Positions 9,401 through 16,525 are shown, numbered from the stretch's first letter. The stretch: DNA of 64,000 bases from Candidatus Saccharimonadota bacterium (GCA_002746885.1 PDRS01000005.1:62001-126000); one strand, 5' to 3'. Numbers and translations: made by a program. The notes: generated from the letters alone by a model not told the origin.

Positions 9401-10096
9401 CTGAGTCAGCAGCCGCTTGAGGCGTTTAGCGCGCTTTTGGCAGAGCAGACGACGCCGCTCAATGCGCTCAAGCCGGAACACGACGGCCGTGCGGTCACGG
9501 TGGGTGGCGGCGTTGTCGACGCGCGCGAAATCACGACAAAAAACGGCCAAAAAATGGCGTTCGTGAAGCTCGAAGACGAACACGGCGAAATTGAACTCAT
9601 CCTTTTCCCCTCGGCTTTTCAGCAAACAGTGGGGCTGTGGGAGCGCGACAGGGTCGTAGTCGCCCGCGGCCGCGTCAGTACGCGCGGGCGCGATGGTCAG
9701 GCTGGTGACGAAGTGAAAATTATGGTCGATGATGCCCGCGAGATCACTCACGACCAAGCAGTCGCCTATCAGGCGACAGGCAAAAAAGCTCGCGTACCGA
9801 AGCCAAACAAACATGCCAAAACTGCCGCAAAAAACACCAGCACTGCGCGCAGCGAAGCCGACGCCCAAAAACCAGCGCGGCTCTACCTGCGTATTGCGAA
9901 AAGCGATGATACTGAACTACTCACCGCTCTGAAGCAGCTCGTCGACGGCACGCCAGGTGAACACGAGATTGTCCTCGTGCTTGGTCCAGAAAACGCCAAG
10001 CAGGCTGTAAAACTGCCCACTCGCGTGCAGGTAGCTGAAGAGCTGTTGAGTTCCTTGGGCGAGCTGCTTGGTGCCGACAACGTGAAGTTCCAGTAG
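6434..10096 (+). CDS. dnaE: DNA polymerase III alpha subunit
   Basis: DnaE is the replicative polymerase. The protein (about 1220 residues) starts with a PHP domain (YVHLHNHTQYSLLDG, then TDHGTLSG), and the catalytic palm carries GRGSAAGS and, near residue 436, the PDIDIDI aspartates. Finger motifs such as YQEQIIQLLQ and FNKAHAVCYAQIAYWTAYLK, the helix-hairpin-helix region and a C-terminal OB fold (VTVGGGVVDAREI) follow. I place the start at the GTG 6434 (VAEKKTK) preceded by GGGGG; the track's TTG at 6341 overlaps the -10 box. A Lys/Thr/Ala-rich low-complexity linker (near residues 1115-1145) separates the OB fold from the last domain. Confidence 0.96.
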   Translation: MAEKKTKTKTGAAAVTAADYVHLHNHTQYSLLDGLTKIPELVEFVKEQGMSAVGMTDHGTLSGTVEFYKECIGKEIKPIIGIETYVATRKHTDKDPQKDKNRYHLVLLAMNQKGYENLMRLSTIANLDGFYYFPRIDHDLLEQYNEGLICGSACMGGEIGEALRDDDFEKAKDIASWYKSVFGDRYYLEVQDHGHPKAPRHNAEQTKVNEGVFKLGKALDIPVILTCDAHYLKHEDQDAHEILLCVGTGAYLSDEKRMSLKDFDLHVIPPAELVDRWGKDHPEVITNTKAVADRCEVNIDLGKILIPKFPVPKGEDEKSYLHKLVWQGLAWRYGGVSAKERDSLSVAAARKHLTKSIIERAEYELGIMNDMGYNGYFLIVQDFINWGKDQGVIFGPGRGSAAGSIVSYAIRITEIDPLKYGLMFERFLNPGRISMPDIDIDIQDTRRDEVIQYCVEKYGKDRVANIVTFGRMFARNAVRDVARVLQVPYGEADRLAKMIPQPVQGRHIPLATSIREDVDLKREYETNETSKTVIDYAITLESTVRSHGVHAAGVVIAPDDIVKFVPLEMAQKGVISTQYPMGPVDELGLLKIDFLGLANLTVIKNALRIIKKVYANTIELSAISKEDDKTFQLFRDGDTTGVFQFESAGMKRYMKELKPTEFTDLVAMNALYRPGPMSEIPRFIQGKNNPSSVSYLHASLEPILRDTYGVMVYQEQIIQLLQLVAGYSAGEADLVRKAIGKKKREIMKAEAPKFIAGCVRQGLSEAQANHLWDQIQPFADYSFNKAHAVCYAQIAYWTAYLKAHYPDAFMAALMTSDFDDTDRLAIEITECKHMGIHVLPPDVNESFGEFAVVKGKNAIRFGMNAIKNVGTGAVDEILRAREAGTFGSIEDFVAAVNLRTVNRKALESLTRAGAFDSFCDRSTLLHNLDTILAYGQRLQKERASGQTDLFGGAADDVVAAKPTLKLEAPEQAHNARELLLWERELLGLYLSQQPLEAFSALLAEQTTPLNALKPEHDGRAVTVGGGVVDAREITTKNGQKMAFVKLEDEHGEIELILFPSAFQQTVGLWERDRVVVARGRVSTRGRDGQAGDEVKIMVDDAREITHDQAVAYQATGKKARVPKPNKHAKTAAKNTSTARSEADAQKPARLYLRIAKSDDTELLTALKQLVDGTPGEHEIVLVLGPENAKQAVKLPTRVQVAEELLSSLGELLGADNVKFQ

Positions 10097-10272
10097 GTTG
10101 CCACAACAAAACCGCAGCGCACGCATTGACGCGACGTAAGAGTAGCTTGAGCCCTCTCCGCAGTTATCTGTAAATAGATGGCACAGGATTTACGCGTTTG
10201 CATGCAGCCCGTGATGAAAAGCTGGCATCAGAACTGACTTTTACTAGAGCTCAGGGAGGGTTTTCGTTCAAA

Positions 10273-10377
10273 ATGCGCCAAACGCGTCAGCCCCGAAACA
10301 GTCAAAACATTGGCTTAGATTGTACGGCCGTACAATCTAAACACAGCATGAAGGTGTATATAAGGTGTTTTTTATGA
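10273..10377 (+). other. Possible 34-codon ORF running through the first palindrome
   Basis: An ATG at 10273, with a GGGAGGG site about 13 nt upstream, opens a frame of 34 codons (MRQTRQPRNSQ...) that reads through the first palindrome and ends at 10377. Its stop overlaps a second tiny frame, 10374-10409 (MKKQRSARSER), as ATGA. Both are too short to support alone; I record them because they lie exactly at and between the two palindromes. Confidence 0.2.
10315..10340. repeat. 26-bp perfect palindrome, copy 1
   Basis: This perfect inverted repeat has the core TTGTACGGCCGTACAA flanked by TTAGA and TCTAA. It matches the copy at 10411-10436 except for one symmetric base pair, where G/C here replaces A/T there, so palindromy is kept by a paired change. 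It could be an operator for a dimeric regulator or an RNA hairpin with an 11-bp stem and a GGCC loop. Confidence 0.85.
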
Positions 10378-10410
10378 AAAAGCAGCGATCAGCAAGAAGT
10401 GAACGATGAA

Positions 10411-10436
10411 TTAAATTGTACGGCCGTACAATTTAA
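10411..10436. repeat. 26-bp perfect palindrome, copy 2
   Basis: It has the same 16-bp core as copy 1, with arms TTAAA and TTTAA. The two copies start 96 bp apart in a region without a recognisable gene. Confidence 0.85.
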
Positions 10437-10764
10437 AACAAAAAGTGTGCGAGAAGTTGGGTTGGTACGGCAATGGGCGGGTTGTTTGGTATCGTGTTTT
10501 GCTCGACAGTGAGTTTGGCTACGAGAAAAATGTTCGATGAGGCTCACTTGGGCTTCTCAAGCCCTCTCCACTATCTCCATATTCAACAGCTATTTCCACA
10601 CTATTGGCTGCACATGTTTGCACCTTTTGTCGAAATAAAAAACCATTATTCCTCCGCAATGCGCAATATACTTCGCCTACAATCTAAAAATTTCGTTACG
10701 AAAGAGAGCTAGTGGACAGGCTCTAAAGCGAAAGGTCAGAAGCTGGTGGCTGAGTGGTGTTGTG

Positions 10765-10882
10765 GTGGTTGCACATCAAAAAACAGGGGTCAGCGGAGCA
10801 GAACTCGGAGTTAACTCTGAGTTAAATCGGAGTTCGAGCGACACATACCGCGCATAGCCGGCAGCGCACAGCAGACCGTTTA
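10765..10882. repeat. Dispersed iteron element, copy 1 (118 bp)
   Basis: This block is repeated at 44535-44663. Both share a left arm (GTGGTTGCACAT), a 26-bp stretch ending CAGCGGAGCAG, a tandem run of 11-bp quasi-palindromes of form AACTCnGAGTT, then CGAGCG and a right arm ending GCAGACCGTTTA. Copy 1 has three 11-bp units (10802-10834), copy 2 has four; the size difference is exactly one unit. The right end of copy 1 supplies the stop codon of the CAP-domain gene on the minus strand. Confidence 0.85.
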
Positions 10883-12004
10883 CCGAATGGTTCCAGATGA
10901 TTGTAAGAGAATAATGCCCACGGTCGCTACGGCCACAAATACGATGTCGAGGAACGGATGATGCAGGATAAATTTCTCGCCTTTCACAAGTACCTTGTGC
11001 CAGGCGAAACTGTGCCGCAGTAAAAATGCCAGCAGCGCAATGCTCGCAATCATGCTGACGGCAAACTGGCTCCAGCCAACGTTTGTTGCGGAAATTGTGT
11101 GAAGGCGCGAAATATCTTGCGAGGCGGCCGCGTCGGCGTTTCGGGCGACAGCTTCTGCGTCGCCTCGTTTTGTCGAGTTGGGCGGCGGTGTTTTTTGCTC
11201 CTGTTTTTGTTCGGCGAGAGCGGGTTCTTCGACAGGCGCTTCAGCGGCCTGTTCGCTGGCATCGTTTTCTGGGGCGGCTGGTTGTTGCTGAGCGACTGGC
11301 GCTGGTGCGGGTGCTGGCGCAGGCGCAGGTGCGGGTGTAGGAGCAGGCGCAGGTGTTGGTGTTGGGTTGGGAGTTGGCGTGGGAGTTGGGGCTGGCGGCG
11401 GGGTAGCGTTTATGGGGAGTGCGTACATAGCGACGACGACAGTTTGCGGGCCGTTGCCGACAAAGTTCGGTGCGTTCGCAATACCAAATCCAACTTCTGT
11501 AAAGCTTTGGCTGAGCATGTTTGCTCGATGCCCAGGACTATTCATCCAGCCAGCGATAGTGGCGGATGAGGTAGTGAAGCCGTAGGCCAAATTTTCTCCT
11601 GCCGTTTGATAGCTGTACCCAGCAGCAGTGATGAATGTCCACGGGGTTTGACCGTCGGGCGTATTGTGCGACCAATAGTTTCGTGCAACCATGTCATTTG
11701 CCTTGTTTTGGGCGGCTTGATTGAGCATTGCGTTGAGCGCAAGACTGCCGAGGCTGTTAGCGGCTCGTTCGGCGTTCGTGGCGCTGGCTAGGCCGCTTAC
11801 TGAAATATTTGTGGCATAGCCCAGCACGCTTCGCCCTGAAGAGCCAAGCCAAATGTGCCACAGCATACCGAAAAACATGATGGCAACAATCGGTATGTAC
11901 GGCCAATATGTCTGCTTGTAGTGGCGGCCGTGGCTGTGGTGCGCCGCGACACGCTTGCGGTGTGCAGTCGACTTTCGGCGTGATTTTGTTTTGTTCAGTG
12001 TCAT
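10880..12004 (-). CDS. CAP/SCP-domain cell-surface protein
   Basis: The 374-residue protein has a basic N-terminus, one membrane helix (residues about 34-52, YIPIVAIMFFGMLWHIWL), then a CAP domain with NAERAANSLGSLALN, YWSHNTPDGQTPWTFI, GENLAYG and WMNSPGHRANMLSQSFTEVGFG. A long Pro/Thr/Ala linker follows, then two C-terminal helices. It is therefore held in the membrane at both ends with the CAP domain outside. CAP proteins are secreted, and their exact activity in bacteria is mostly unknown. The last codons lie within the repeat element, so the C-terminus may have been reshaped by its insertion. Confidence 0.9.
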   Translation of the reverse strand: MTLNKTKSRRKSTAHRKRVAAHHSHGRHYKQTYWPYIPIVAIMFFGMLWHIWLGSSGRSVLGYATNISVSGLASATNAERAANSLGSLALNAMLNQAAQNKANDMVARNYWSHNTPDGQTPWTFITAAGYSYQTAGENLAYGFTTSSATIAGWMNSPGHRANMLSQSFTEVGFGIANAPNFVGNGPQTVVVAMYALPINATPPPAPTPTPTPNPTPTPAPAPTPAPAPAPAPAPAPVAQQQPAAPENDASEQAAEAPVEEPALAEQKQEQKTPPPNSTKRGDAEAVARNADAAASQDISRLHTISATNVGWSQFAVSMIASIALLAFLLRHSFAWHKVLVKGEKFILHHPFLDIVFVAVATVGIILLQSSGTIR

Positions 12005-12039
12005 TTTTGTGATGTTTTAGCAAGAGCATTATATCACGT

Positions 12040-12573
12040 CTATGTGTATGGCACAAAACGCGCCTGATAGAGAGCAATTGCTGCGGCTTGTACAACATTC
12101 AGCGATTCTTTGCTGCCAAACTGCGGAATTTCTACGACAGTATCGCACTGGGCGAGCAGAGCGGGGTCTATACCTTCTACTTCGCGGCCAAGTAAAATCG
12201 CTGCTTTGGGCGGCGGACTCCAGGACGGAAGCGGTTGGCTGCGCGAGTCTTGCTCCAGTCCAATGAGTTCGTAGCCATCTGCGCGCAGTGACTTCAATAC
12301 GGCCTGTACGTCTGCTTCGTAGCGCCAGGACACCAATTTTTCTGCTCCCAGCGCTGTTTTTTCGATTTGCGCTGCTAACTTTCGGCGAATGTGCGGCAAA
12401 CGGCTATCTTCTGGCGTGTCTGGATACGGTGTGTAGCCGCTGAAAAACACCATTGTTACGCCCAAGCACTCCGCTGTCCGCAGCAAACTACCCACGTTGT
12501 GTGTACTCCGTATGTCGTGCACAACAAGTACTATTTCTCGCGGCGGTGGTATTGACGGTGCTTTACGTTCCAT
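12040..12573 (-). CDS. TrmH/SpoU-family RNA 2'-O-methyltransferase
   Basis: This is a SPOUT-class methyltransferase acting on tRNA or rRNA ribose. The 177-residue product has HDIRSTHNVGSLLRTAECLG (motif 1, N...R), AAILLGREVEGIDPALLAQC (motif 2) and VEIPQFGSKESLNVVQAAAIAL (motif 3 with the knot). Length suits a minimal TrmH/TrmL type. I start at 12573 (MERKAPSIPPP) rather than 12744, since the longer frame runs into pilB and its promoter. A TATGAT box (minus strand, 12583-12588) lies 9 bp upstream, so the mRNA is nearly leaderless. The substrate cannot be told from the sequence. Confidence 0.9.
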   Translation of the reverse strand: MERKAPSIPPPREIVLVVHDIRSTHNVGSLLRTAECLGVTMVFFSGYTPYPDTPEDSRLPHIRRKLAAQIEKTALGAEKLVSWRYEADVQAVLKSLRADGYELIGLEQDSRSQPLPSWSPPPKAAILLGREVEGIDPALLAQCDTVVEIPQFGSKESLNVVQAAAIALYQARFVPYT

Positions 12574-12582
12574 GCTGCATGT

Positions 12583-12588
12583 ATCATA
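12583..12588 (-). promoter_or_regulatory. -10 box for the TrmH-type gene
   Basis: TATGAT on the minus strand stands 9 bp before the ATG. It is divergent from the pilB promoter within a 68-bp gap. Confidence 0.5.
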
Positions 12589-12626
12589 CCGCACTCGCCG
12601 CACTTTCATTGCAAAGCACGAGCGGT

Positions 12627-12632
12627 TATAAT
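12627..12632 (+). promoter_or_regulatory. -10 box for pilB, near-leaderless
   Basis: TATAAT lies 9 bp before the chosen ATG at 12642, with no ribosome-binding site between. A weak TTCATT sits 16 bp upstream of it. Confidence 0.55.
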
Positions 12633-12641
12633 GAAACGCAA

Positions 12642-14270
12642 ATGAGTGGGAACCAGCTAGATAACAACGCCCAAGCGCGTTTGAATGAAGAACAAGCAAC
12701 TGCACGGCGGGCAGATATACTGCAGGTGAACTATACCGATACATCGGCTATGACTGAGAAGCCGCTTTTTAAGGACATTCTTGGTCTTGATCAAATGCGC
12801 CAATATCGAGTCATACCCATTCAGGCGGATCGCAGTAATATTTTGTTCGGTATAACCACCACGACATCGCAACAAACGATGAACGCGTTGACAAAACATT
12901 TTACGGACCAAAAGGTTGCGTTTACGCTCATTTCGGACGCTGGTTTTCGTGAATACATGAACCTGTATGATCCGCCAAAGAAGGTTGTGTATCAGGATAT
13001 TGGCATAAATACGGCCGGCACAGAGCAGCTCGTGAAAGATGTTTCGCGCACACTGGAACAGGTGCGAGCAGATGACATGCTTGCGTACCTCGTTGGTCAG
13101 GCGCATGCGCTGAACGCAAGCGATATTCACCTTGAAACGCAGGCAGAAGACGTGCGTATTCGTTTTCGTATAGACGGCGTTCTTCATCCCATTGCACGTT
13201 TGCAACCAGATAAACACCATATATTGATTGGTGCTATTGCGAGCGCAGGCAATGTCAGTACGAGCGCCGACTATGCCCAGCAGGGCCACATTGCGCAAAA
13301 AGTCAAAATGGCTGATGGCAATGAGGTCGATGTCAATGTGCGGCTCGAAACTGTGCCGACTATACACGGCATGGATGTTGTGATGCGCCTGTTCAATATG
13401 GACAGAGCTATGTTTCAGCTGGATCGTCTCGGGCTTTTGCCGGACCAAAGAAGCGTCGTTGATGACATCATCGCAAAACCGAGCGGGCTGGTGCTGATAG
13501 TGGGACCGACGGGCTCTGGAAAAACCACGACGCTGTACTCTATGTTAAATAGCCTTGCAAACGATGAACGCAAAATCATTACCGTGGAAGATCCAGTGGA
13601 ATACCAGTTTGAGGGGATCACGCAAATACCGATCAAAAGCAGTGAGGCAGGCGATGATGGCAAGTTTGCCGACAAACTTCGTGCTATTTTGCGTCTCGAC
13701 CCAGACATCGTCATGGTAGGCGAAATACGCGACAACGATACCGCGCGCACAGCGCTTCAAGCCAGCCTGACGGGTCATCTTGTGCTTGCGACTTTCCATG
13801 CGTCATCGGCTTCAGCGGCGCTCACGCGCCTGAGTGACATCATCGGTAAAAACCCACTATTTATTTCGGCCATACGGCTGGTAATGGCACAGCGGCTCGT
13901 TCGCCGGCTCGACGATAATCTCAAACAGCCCTATACGCCGAGCGAAGCGGAATTGCAAACCATGCAGCGCGTCATAGACACCTTGCCGCCAGGCGCGGAG
14001 CGGCCAAACCTGCAGGGTATACAGCTGTACAAACCCGGTTCGTCAGCCGAAAATCCATACGGGTTTCGAGGGCAAGTAGCCGTACGCGAGCAGTTCATTA
14101 TGACTGGGGAAATCCGCAGATTGCTTGAAACACACGACCATGTGCTCTCGACAGAAGAAATCGAAACTGCCGCCGTCGCAAGCGGCATGCGCACTATGCT
14201 GCAAGATGCTATTCTCCACGTCGTTGCCGGCCACACCACGCTCGACGAAGTGTATCGAGTAGTGGGTTGA
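12642..14270 (+). CDS. pilB: Type IV pilus assembly ATPase PilB (GspE family)
   Basis: This hexameric ATPase drives pilus extension or type II-like secretion. The 542-residue protein has an N-terminal MshEN-like region, an ASDIHLETQAEDVRIRFRIDG segment, Walker A GPTGSGKTTT near residue 288, an Asp box VEDPVEYQ, Walker B LRLDPDIVMVGEIRD and a His box TGHLVLATFHA. I start at 12642, because the longer frame (12453) runs through the divergent gene's coding region. Odd: the zinc-binding tetracysteine segment normal in PilB is absent; RRLDDNLKQPY replaces the usual CPxCK and LYKPGSSAENPYGFRG replaces the second CxxC. No other pilus genes are in the window. Confidence 0.93.
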   Translation: MSGNQLDNNAQARLNEEQATARRADILQVNYTDTSAMTEKPLFKDILGLDQMRQYRVIPIQADRSNILFGITTTTSQQTMNALTKHFTDQKVAFTLISDAGFREYMNLYDPPKKVVYQDIGINTAGTEQLVKDVSRTLEQVRADDMLAYLVGQAHALNASDIHLETQAEDVRIRFRIDGVLHPIARLQPDKHHILIGAIASAGNVSTSADYAQQGHIAQKVKMADGNEVDVNVRLETVPTIHGMDVVMRLFNMDRAMFQLDRLGLLPDQRSVVDDIIAKPSGLVLIVGPTGSGKTTTLYSMLNSLANDERKIITVEDPVEYQFEGITQIPIKSSEAGDDGKFADKLRAILRLDPDIVMVGEIRDNDTARTALQASLTGHLVLATFHASSASAALTRLSDIIGKNPLFISAIRLVMAQRLVRRLDDNLKQPYTPSEAELQTMQRVIDTLPPGAERPNLQGIQLYKPGSSAENPYGFRGQVAVREQFIMTGEIRRLLETHDHVLSTEEIETAAVASGMRTMLQDAILHVVAGHTTLDEVYRVVG

Positions 14271-14352
14271 TTTGCGTGTCGGAGATACTGTTTCTACGCC
14301 AAAGCCAAATCCGATCGAGATAATTGTCATATATTCTGCAATAATTCATAAA

Positions 14353-14371
14353 ACCCCTTGCTGTCAGGGGT
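14353..14371. other. Hairpin overlapping the rplS -35 box
   Basis: ACCCCT and AGGGGT form a 6-bp stem around a 7-nt loop that contains most of TTGCTG. It may be the end of the pilB transcript or an operator for rplS; without a T-tract the terminator reading is weak. Confidence 0.4.
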
Positions 14372-14386
14372 AAATTGCGGTACAAT
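14358..14386 (+). promoter_or_regulatory. Promoter of rplS, near-leaderless
   Basis: TTGCTG (14358-14363), a 17-bp spacer and TACAAT (14381-14386) stand 9 bp before the ATG at 14396. Confidence 0.65.
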
Positions 14387-14395
14387 CTACCGGAT

Positions 14396-14920
14396 ATGGA
14401 ATACATCAAAGAGTTGGAGCAATCCTATAAAAAGGGCGCAGTGGTAGACGTGCGCTCTGGCGACACTGTCAAAGTCCACCAAAAAATTCGCGAAGGCAAC
14501 AAAGAACGTGTGCAGATTTTTCAGGGCCTCGTTATTCGTACCGGCCGTACCGGCAGCCACACGAGCCGTATTACGGTTCGCCGCATTGCCAGCGGTGTGG
14601 GCGTAGAAAAAAGCTTTTTACTGCACAGTCCGCTCGTGCTTAAGGTAGAGGTGACTAAGCGCAGCAAAGTTCGCCGTAACTACCTCAGCTACATGCGCGA
14701 ACGAACAGGTAAATCAGCTCGTCTTACTGGCGTGGATTTTGATCGCCAAGCAGTGAACGATGTTCGCGACGCAGAAGCGGAAAAAGCCGAAGCTGAGGCA
14801 AAAGAAGCAATCGCTCAAGAAGCCGAAGCTAAGGCCGCCGAAAAAGCAGCCGAAGAAGCAGAGCTAAAAGCAAAACAAGACGCCGTTGCCGCTTCTCACG
14901 AAGAAAAAACCGCCGAATAG
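14396..14920 (+). CDS. rplS: 50S ribosomal protein L19 with charged C-terminal extension
   Basis: L19 (bL19) sits at the 30S-50S interface. Residues 1-115 match the family well: VRSGDTVKVHQKIREGNKERVQIFQG, TVRRIASGVGVEKSF, LHSPLVLKVEV and RRNYLSYMRERTGKSARL. The usual length is about 115; here another 55-60 residues follow, almost only Ala, Glu and Lys, a probable long charged helix. The ATG at 14396 (MEYIKELEQ) is preferred over 14375 because of the promoter position. The gene stands alone, not next to trmD/rimM as in many bacteria. Confidence 0.95.
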   Translation: MEYIKELEQSYKKGAVVDVRSGDTVKVHQKIREGNKERVQIFQGLVIRTGRTGSHTSRITVRRIASGVGVEKSFLLHSPLVLKVEVTKRSKVRRNYLSYMRERTGKSARLTGVDFDRQAVNDVRDAEAEKAEAEAKEAIAQEAEAKAAEKAAEEAELKAKQDAVAASHEEKTAE

Positions 14921-14999
14921 CTCCATACTCACGCTGGGGTTAGAGCCGCAGGGGTGCTAAGCCGGTCAGCTTGCCCTTTTGGCGGCAGCTCATTCCTTA

Positions 15000-15005
15000 T
15001 ATACT
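15000..15005 (+). promoter_or_regulatory. -10 box, leaderless, for the gene at 15012
   Basis: TATACT is 6 bp before the ATG; no ribosome site or good -35 is seen. Confidence 0.5.
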
Positions 15006-15011
15006 GACTGT

Positions 15012-15470
15012 ATGCATGTTGTAGGTATTTCTGTGCTTGTTCCGCTGTTGCTCTTTTTTGGTTTGCCGCGTGCTTTAGGTGCGCGCAAGCACCGGCTGCT
15101 ACTTGCGAGCGCGTGTCTACTCTTTGCGATTTCGTGGTACCTTCCTTCGCCGGATATCGATGGCCGCCAAACGGCATTTATGACGCATGTATTCGGGGGC
15201 GGGGTGTTCTGCGGCTTGCTTGCAGTCTACCTAAAGAACGTCCTTGGCTGGCGCACTAGCTGGTGGCGGGAAGCTGCCGCGCTGTTCGCGCTCGTTTCCT
15301 CGCTCGGTGTTATCAACGAACTGTTCGAAGTCGTGCTTTGGCGGTTCAACCTCATGCCTAACGGTATTTCGGATACGTCGTGGGATTTAGTCGCAAACAC
15401 GTTGGGCGCACTGCTATTTTTTCTAGGTTATAAGGCGGGGCAATGGTCGCGGTCGGCCTGGACGAAGTAG
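15012..15470 (+). CDS. Four-helix membrane protein, VanZ/DUF2238-like
   Basis: The 152-residue product has four likely membrane helices. Its second half, VINELFEVVLWRFNLMPNGISDTSWDLVANTLGALLFFLGY, resembles the E..E and D...N motifs of the YjdF/DUF2238 and VanZ-like small membrane families. I start at 15012 on the basis of the -10 box 6 bp upstream. The 3' end overlaps rnhB by 28 bp, so the two are probably co-transcribed. The function is unknown. Confidence 0.75.
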   Translation: MHVVGISVLVPLLLFFGLPRALGARKHRLLLASACLLFAISWYLPSPDIDGRQTAFMTHVFGGGVFCGLLAVYLKNVLGWRTSWWREAAALFALVSSLGVINELFEVVLWRFNLMPNGISDTSWDLVANTLGALLFFLGYKAGQWSRSAWTK

Positions 15471-16069
15471 GCCGCGGCGCGTGGGCTGGCCCTCTTGTGG
15501 CGGCCGCCGTTGCCCTACCATACAATAAAAAACCATTCCAGGAGGACTGTCCTCCCAAAATTGGGGGAACGGTGTTGCGGGACAGTAAGCGGCTGAGCCA
15601 GCGGCAGCGCGAGCGGCTTGACGGTTTTATACGTTTGCAGGCGGATGCGTTTGGAATTGGTTGGGTGAGTGCTGCTGAGGTCGATAGCCTCGGTCTGACA
15701 GCAGCTGTTCGTCTCGCTATGCAGCGCGCCATGCAGGAGCTCGAAAAGAGCGGCGTGTGCTACGACGAAATCATTATAGATGGCAATTACAACTATCTTT
15801 CGGAGGTAAGCGAGCTGTCGGCGTTTGCTGTTTCGACTATGGTTGGTGCGGACGATGTAGTGCCGGCGGTGAGCGCCGCGAGCATCATAGCAAAGGTGGC
15901 GCGGGACAACGCCATGCGCGAGCTAGCGCGCGAGTATACAGGTTATGGCTTCGCAGACAACGTTGGCTATGGCACTAGGCAACATGCGGCGGCACTGGAA
16001 CAGCTGGGTGTGACGGATATGCACAGAAAATCGTTTCGGCCGGTTCGGTCAGTTATCGAACGCGGTTAA
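15443..16069 (+). CDS. rnhB: Ribonuclease HII
   Basis: RNase HII removes ribonucleotides from DNA and RNA in hybrids. The 208-residue protein has the signature GLDEVGRGAWAGPLVAAAV at its very N-terminus (catalytic Asp and Glu), then DSKRLSQRQRERL, DEIIIDGNYNYL and AASIIAKVARDNAMREL, all normal. A short insertion (NKKPFQEDCPPKIGG) lies before the DSK motif. The start lies inside the preceding membrane gene; there is no room for a longer N-terminus because the signature begins at residue 5. Confidence 0.95.
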   Translation: MVAVGLDEVGRGAWAGPLVAAAVALPYNKKPFQEDCPPKIGGTVLRDSKRLSQRQRERLDGFIRLQADAFGIGWVSAAEVDSLGLTAAVRLAMQRAMQELEKSGVCYDEIIIDGNYNYLSEVSELSAFAVSTMVGADDVVPAVSAASIIAKVARDNAMRELAREYTGYGFADNVGYGTRQHAAALEQLGVTDMHRKSFRPVRSVIERG

Positions 16070-16162
16070 AACAGCTGGGCGGCAATTCGTTTGCCCTGTT
16101 CGGCGCATAGTGTTCGGAAAAAACAGTGGTGCTTATGTCGGGCGAAGGTTACTATAGAATGT

Positions 16163-16525
16163 ATGACAAATTACGCGACAGGGCATGCGGCGGAAAAAGT
16201 CGCCGCTCAGTATCTGCAGGCGCAGGGCTACACGATTGTGGCGTTGAACTGGAGACATAGGCGGGCAGAGATTGACATTGTGGCGCAGCGCAGGCCGCGC
16301 TTTCGCCGCCCCGGTGCGCTCATGTTTTTCGAGGTCAAGCACCGCAAGACGGATCGGCAGGGCCGCGGTCTTGACTACATTACGCCCAAGAAACTCCAGC
16401 AAATGCGTTTCGCGGCGGAGCTGTACGTTTCGACAACGGGCTACGCGGGGAACTATGCTCTTGGAGCGATTGAGCTGACTGGTTCAGAATATAGCGTGAC
16501 GCAATGTTTGGAAAATATTAGCTAA
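16163..16525 (+). CDS. yraN: YraN/UPF0102 family putative endonuclease
   Basis: The 120-residue protein has the family pattern TGHAAEKVAAQYLQAQGYTIVALNWRHRRAEIDIVAQR...FFEVKHRK, a restriction-nuclease-like fold with E-ID-EVK residues. The track start at 16091 adds 24 residues with no resemblance to the family, so I use the ATG at 16163. A possible TATAGA box lies 4 bp before it. The usual partner rnhB is directly upstream, a common arrangement. The 3' end overlaps pepN (minus strand) by 8 bp. Confidence 0.9.
   Translation: MTNYATGHAAEKVAAQYLQAQGYTIVALNWRHRRAEIDIVAQRRPRFRRPGALMFFEVKHRKTDRQGRGLDYITPKKLQQMRFAAELYVSTTGYAGNYALGAIELTGSEYSVTQCLENIS

Larger units (their letters stand above)
10097..10879. 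other. Gene-poor region, 783 bp, with palindromes and a repeat element
   Basis: No convincing protein gene is seen between dnaE and the convergent CAP gene. The stretch contains the two 26-bp palindromes and most of the first iteron element, listed separately. ORF 10473-10712 in the track looks like a chance frame. The middle part (about 10440-10740) is AT-richer and shows nothing I can name. Confidence 0.7.

Noticed and set aside
10374-10409. 11-codon basic ORF between the palindromes
   Set aside because: Too short to separate from chance; recorded only in the feature note.
10473-10712. 79-residue ORF in the gap after dnaE
   Set aside because: No ribosome site or promoter, no domain, and a composition like translated non-coding DNA.
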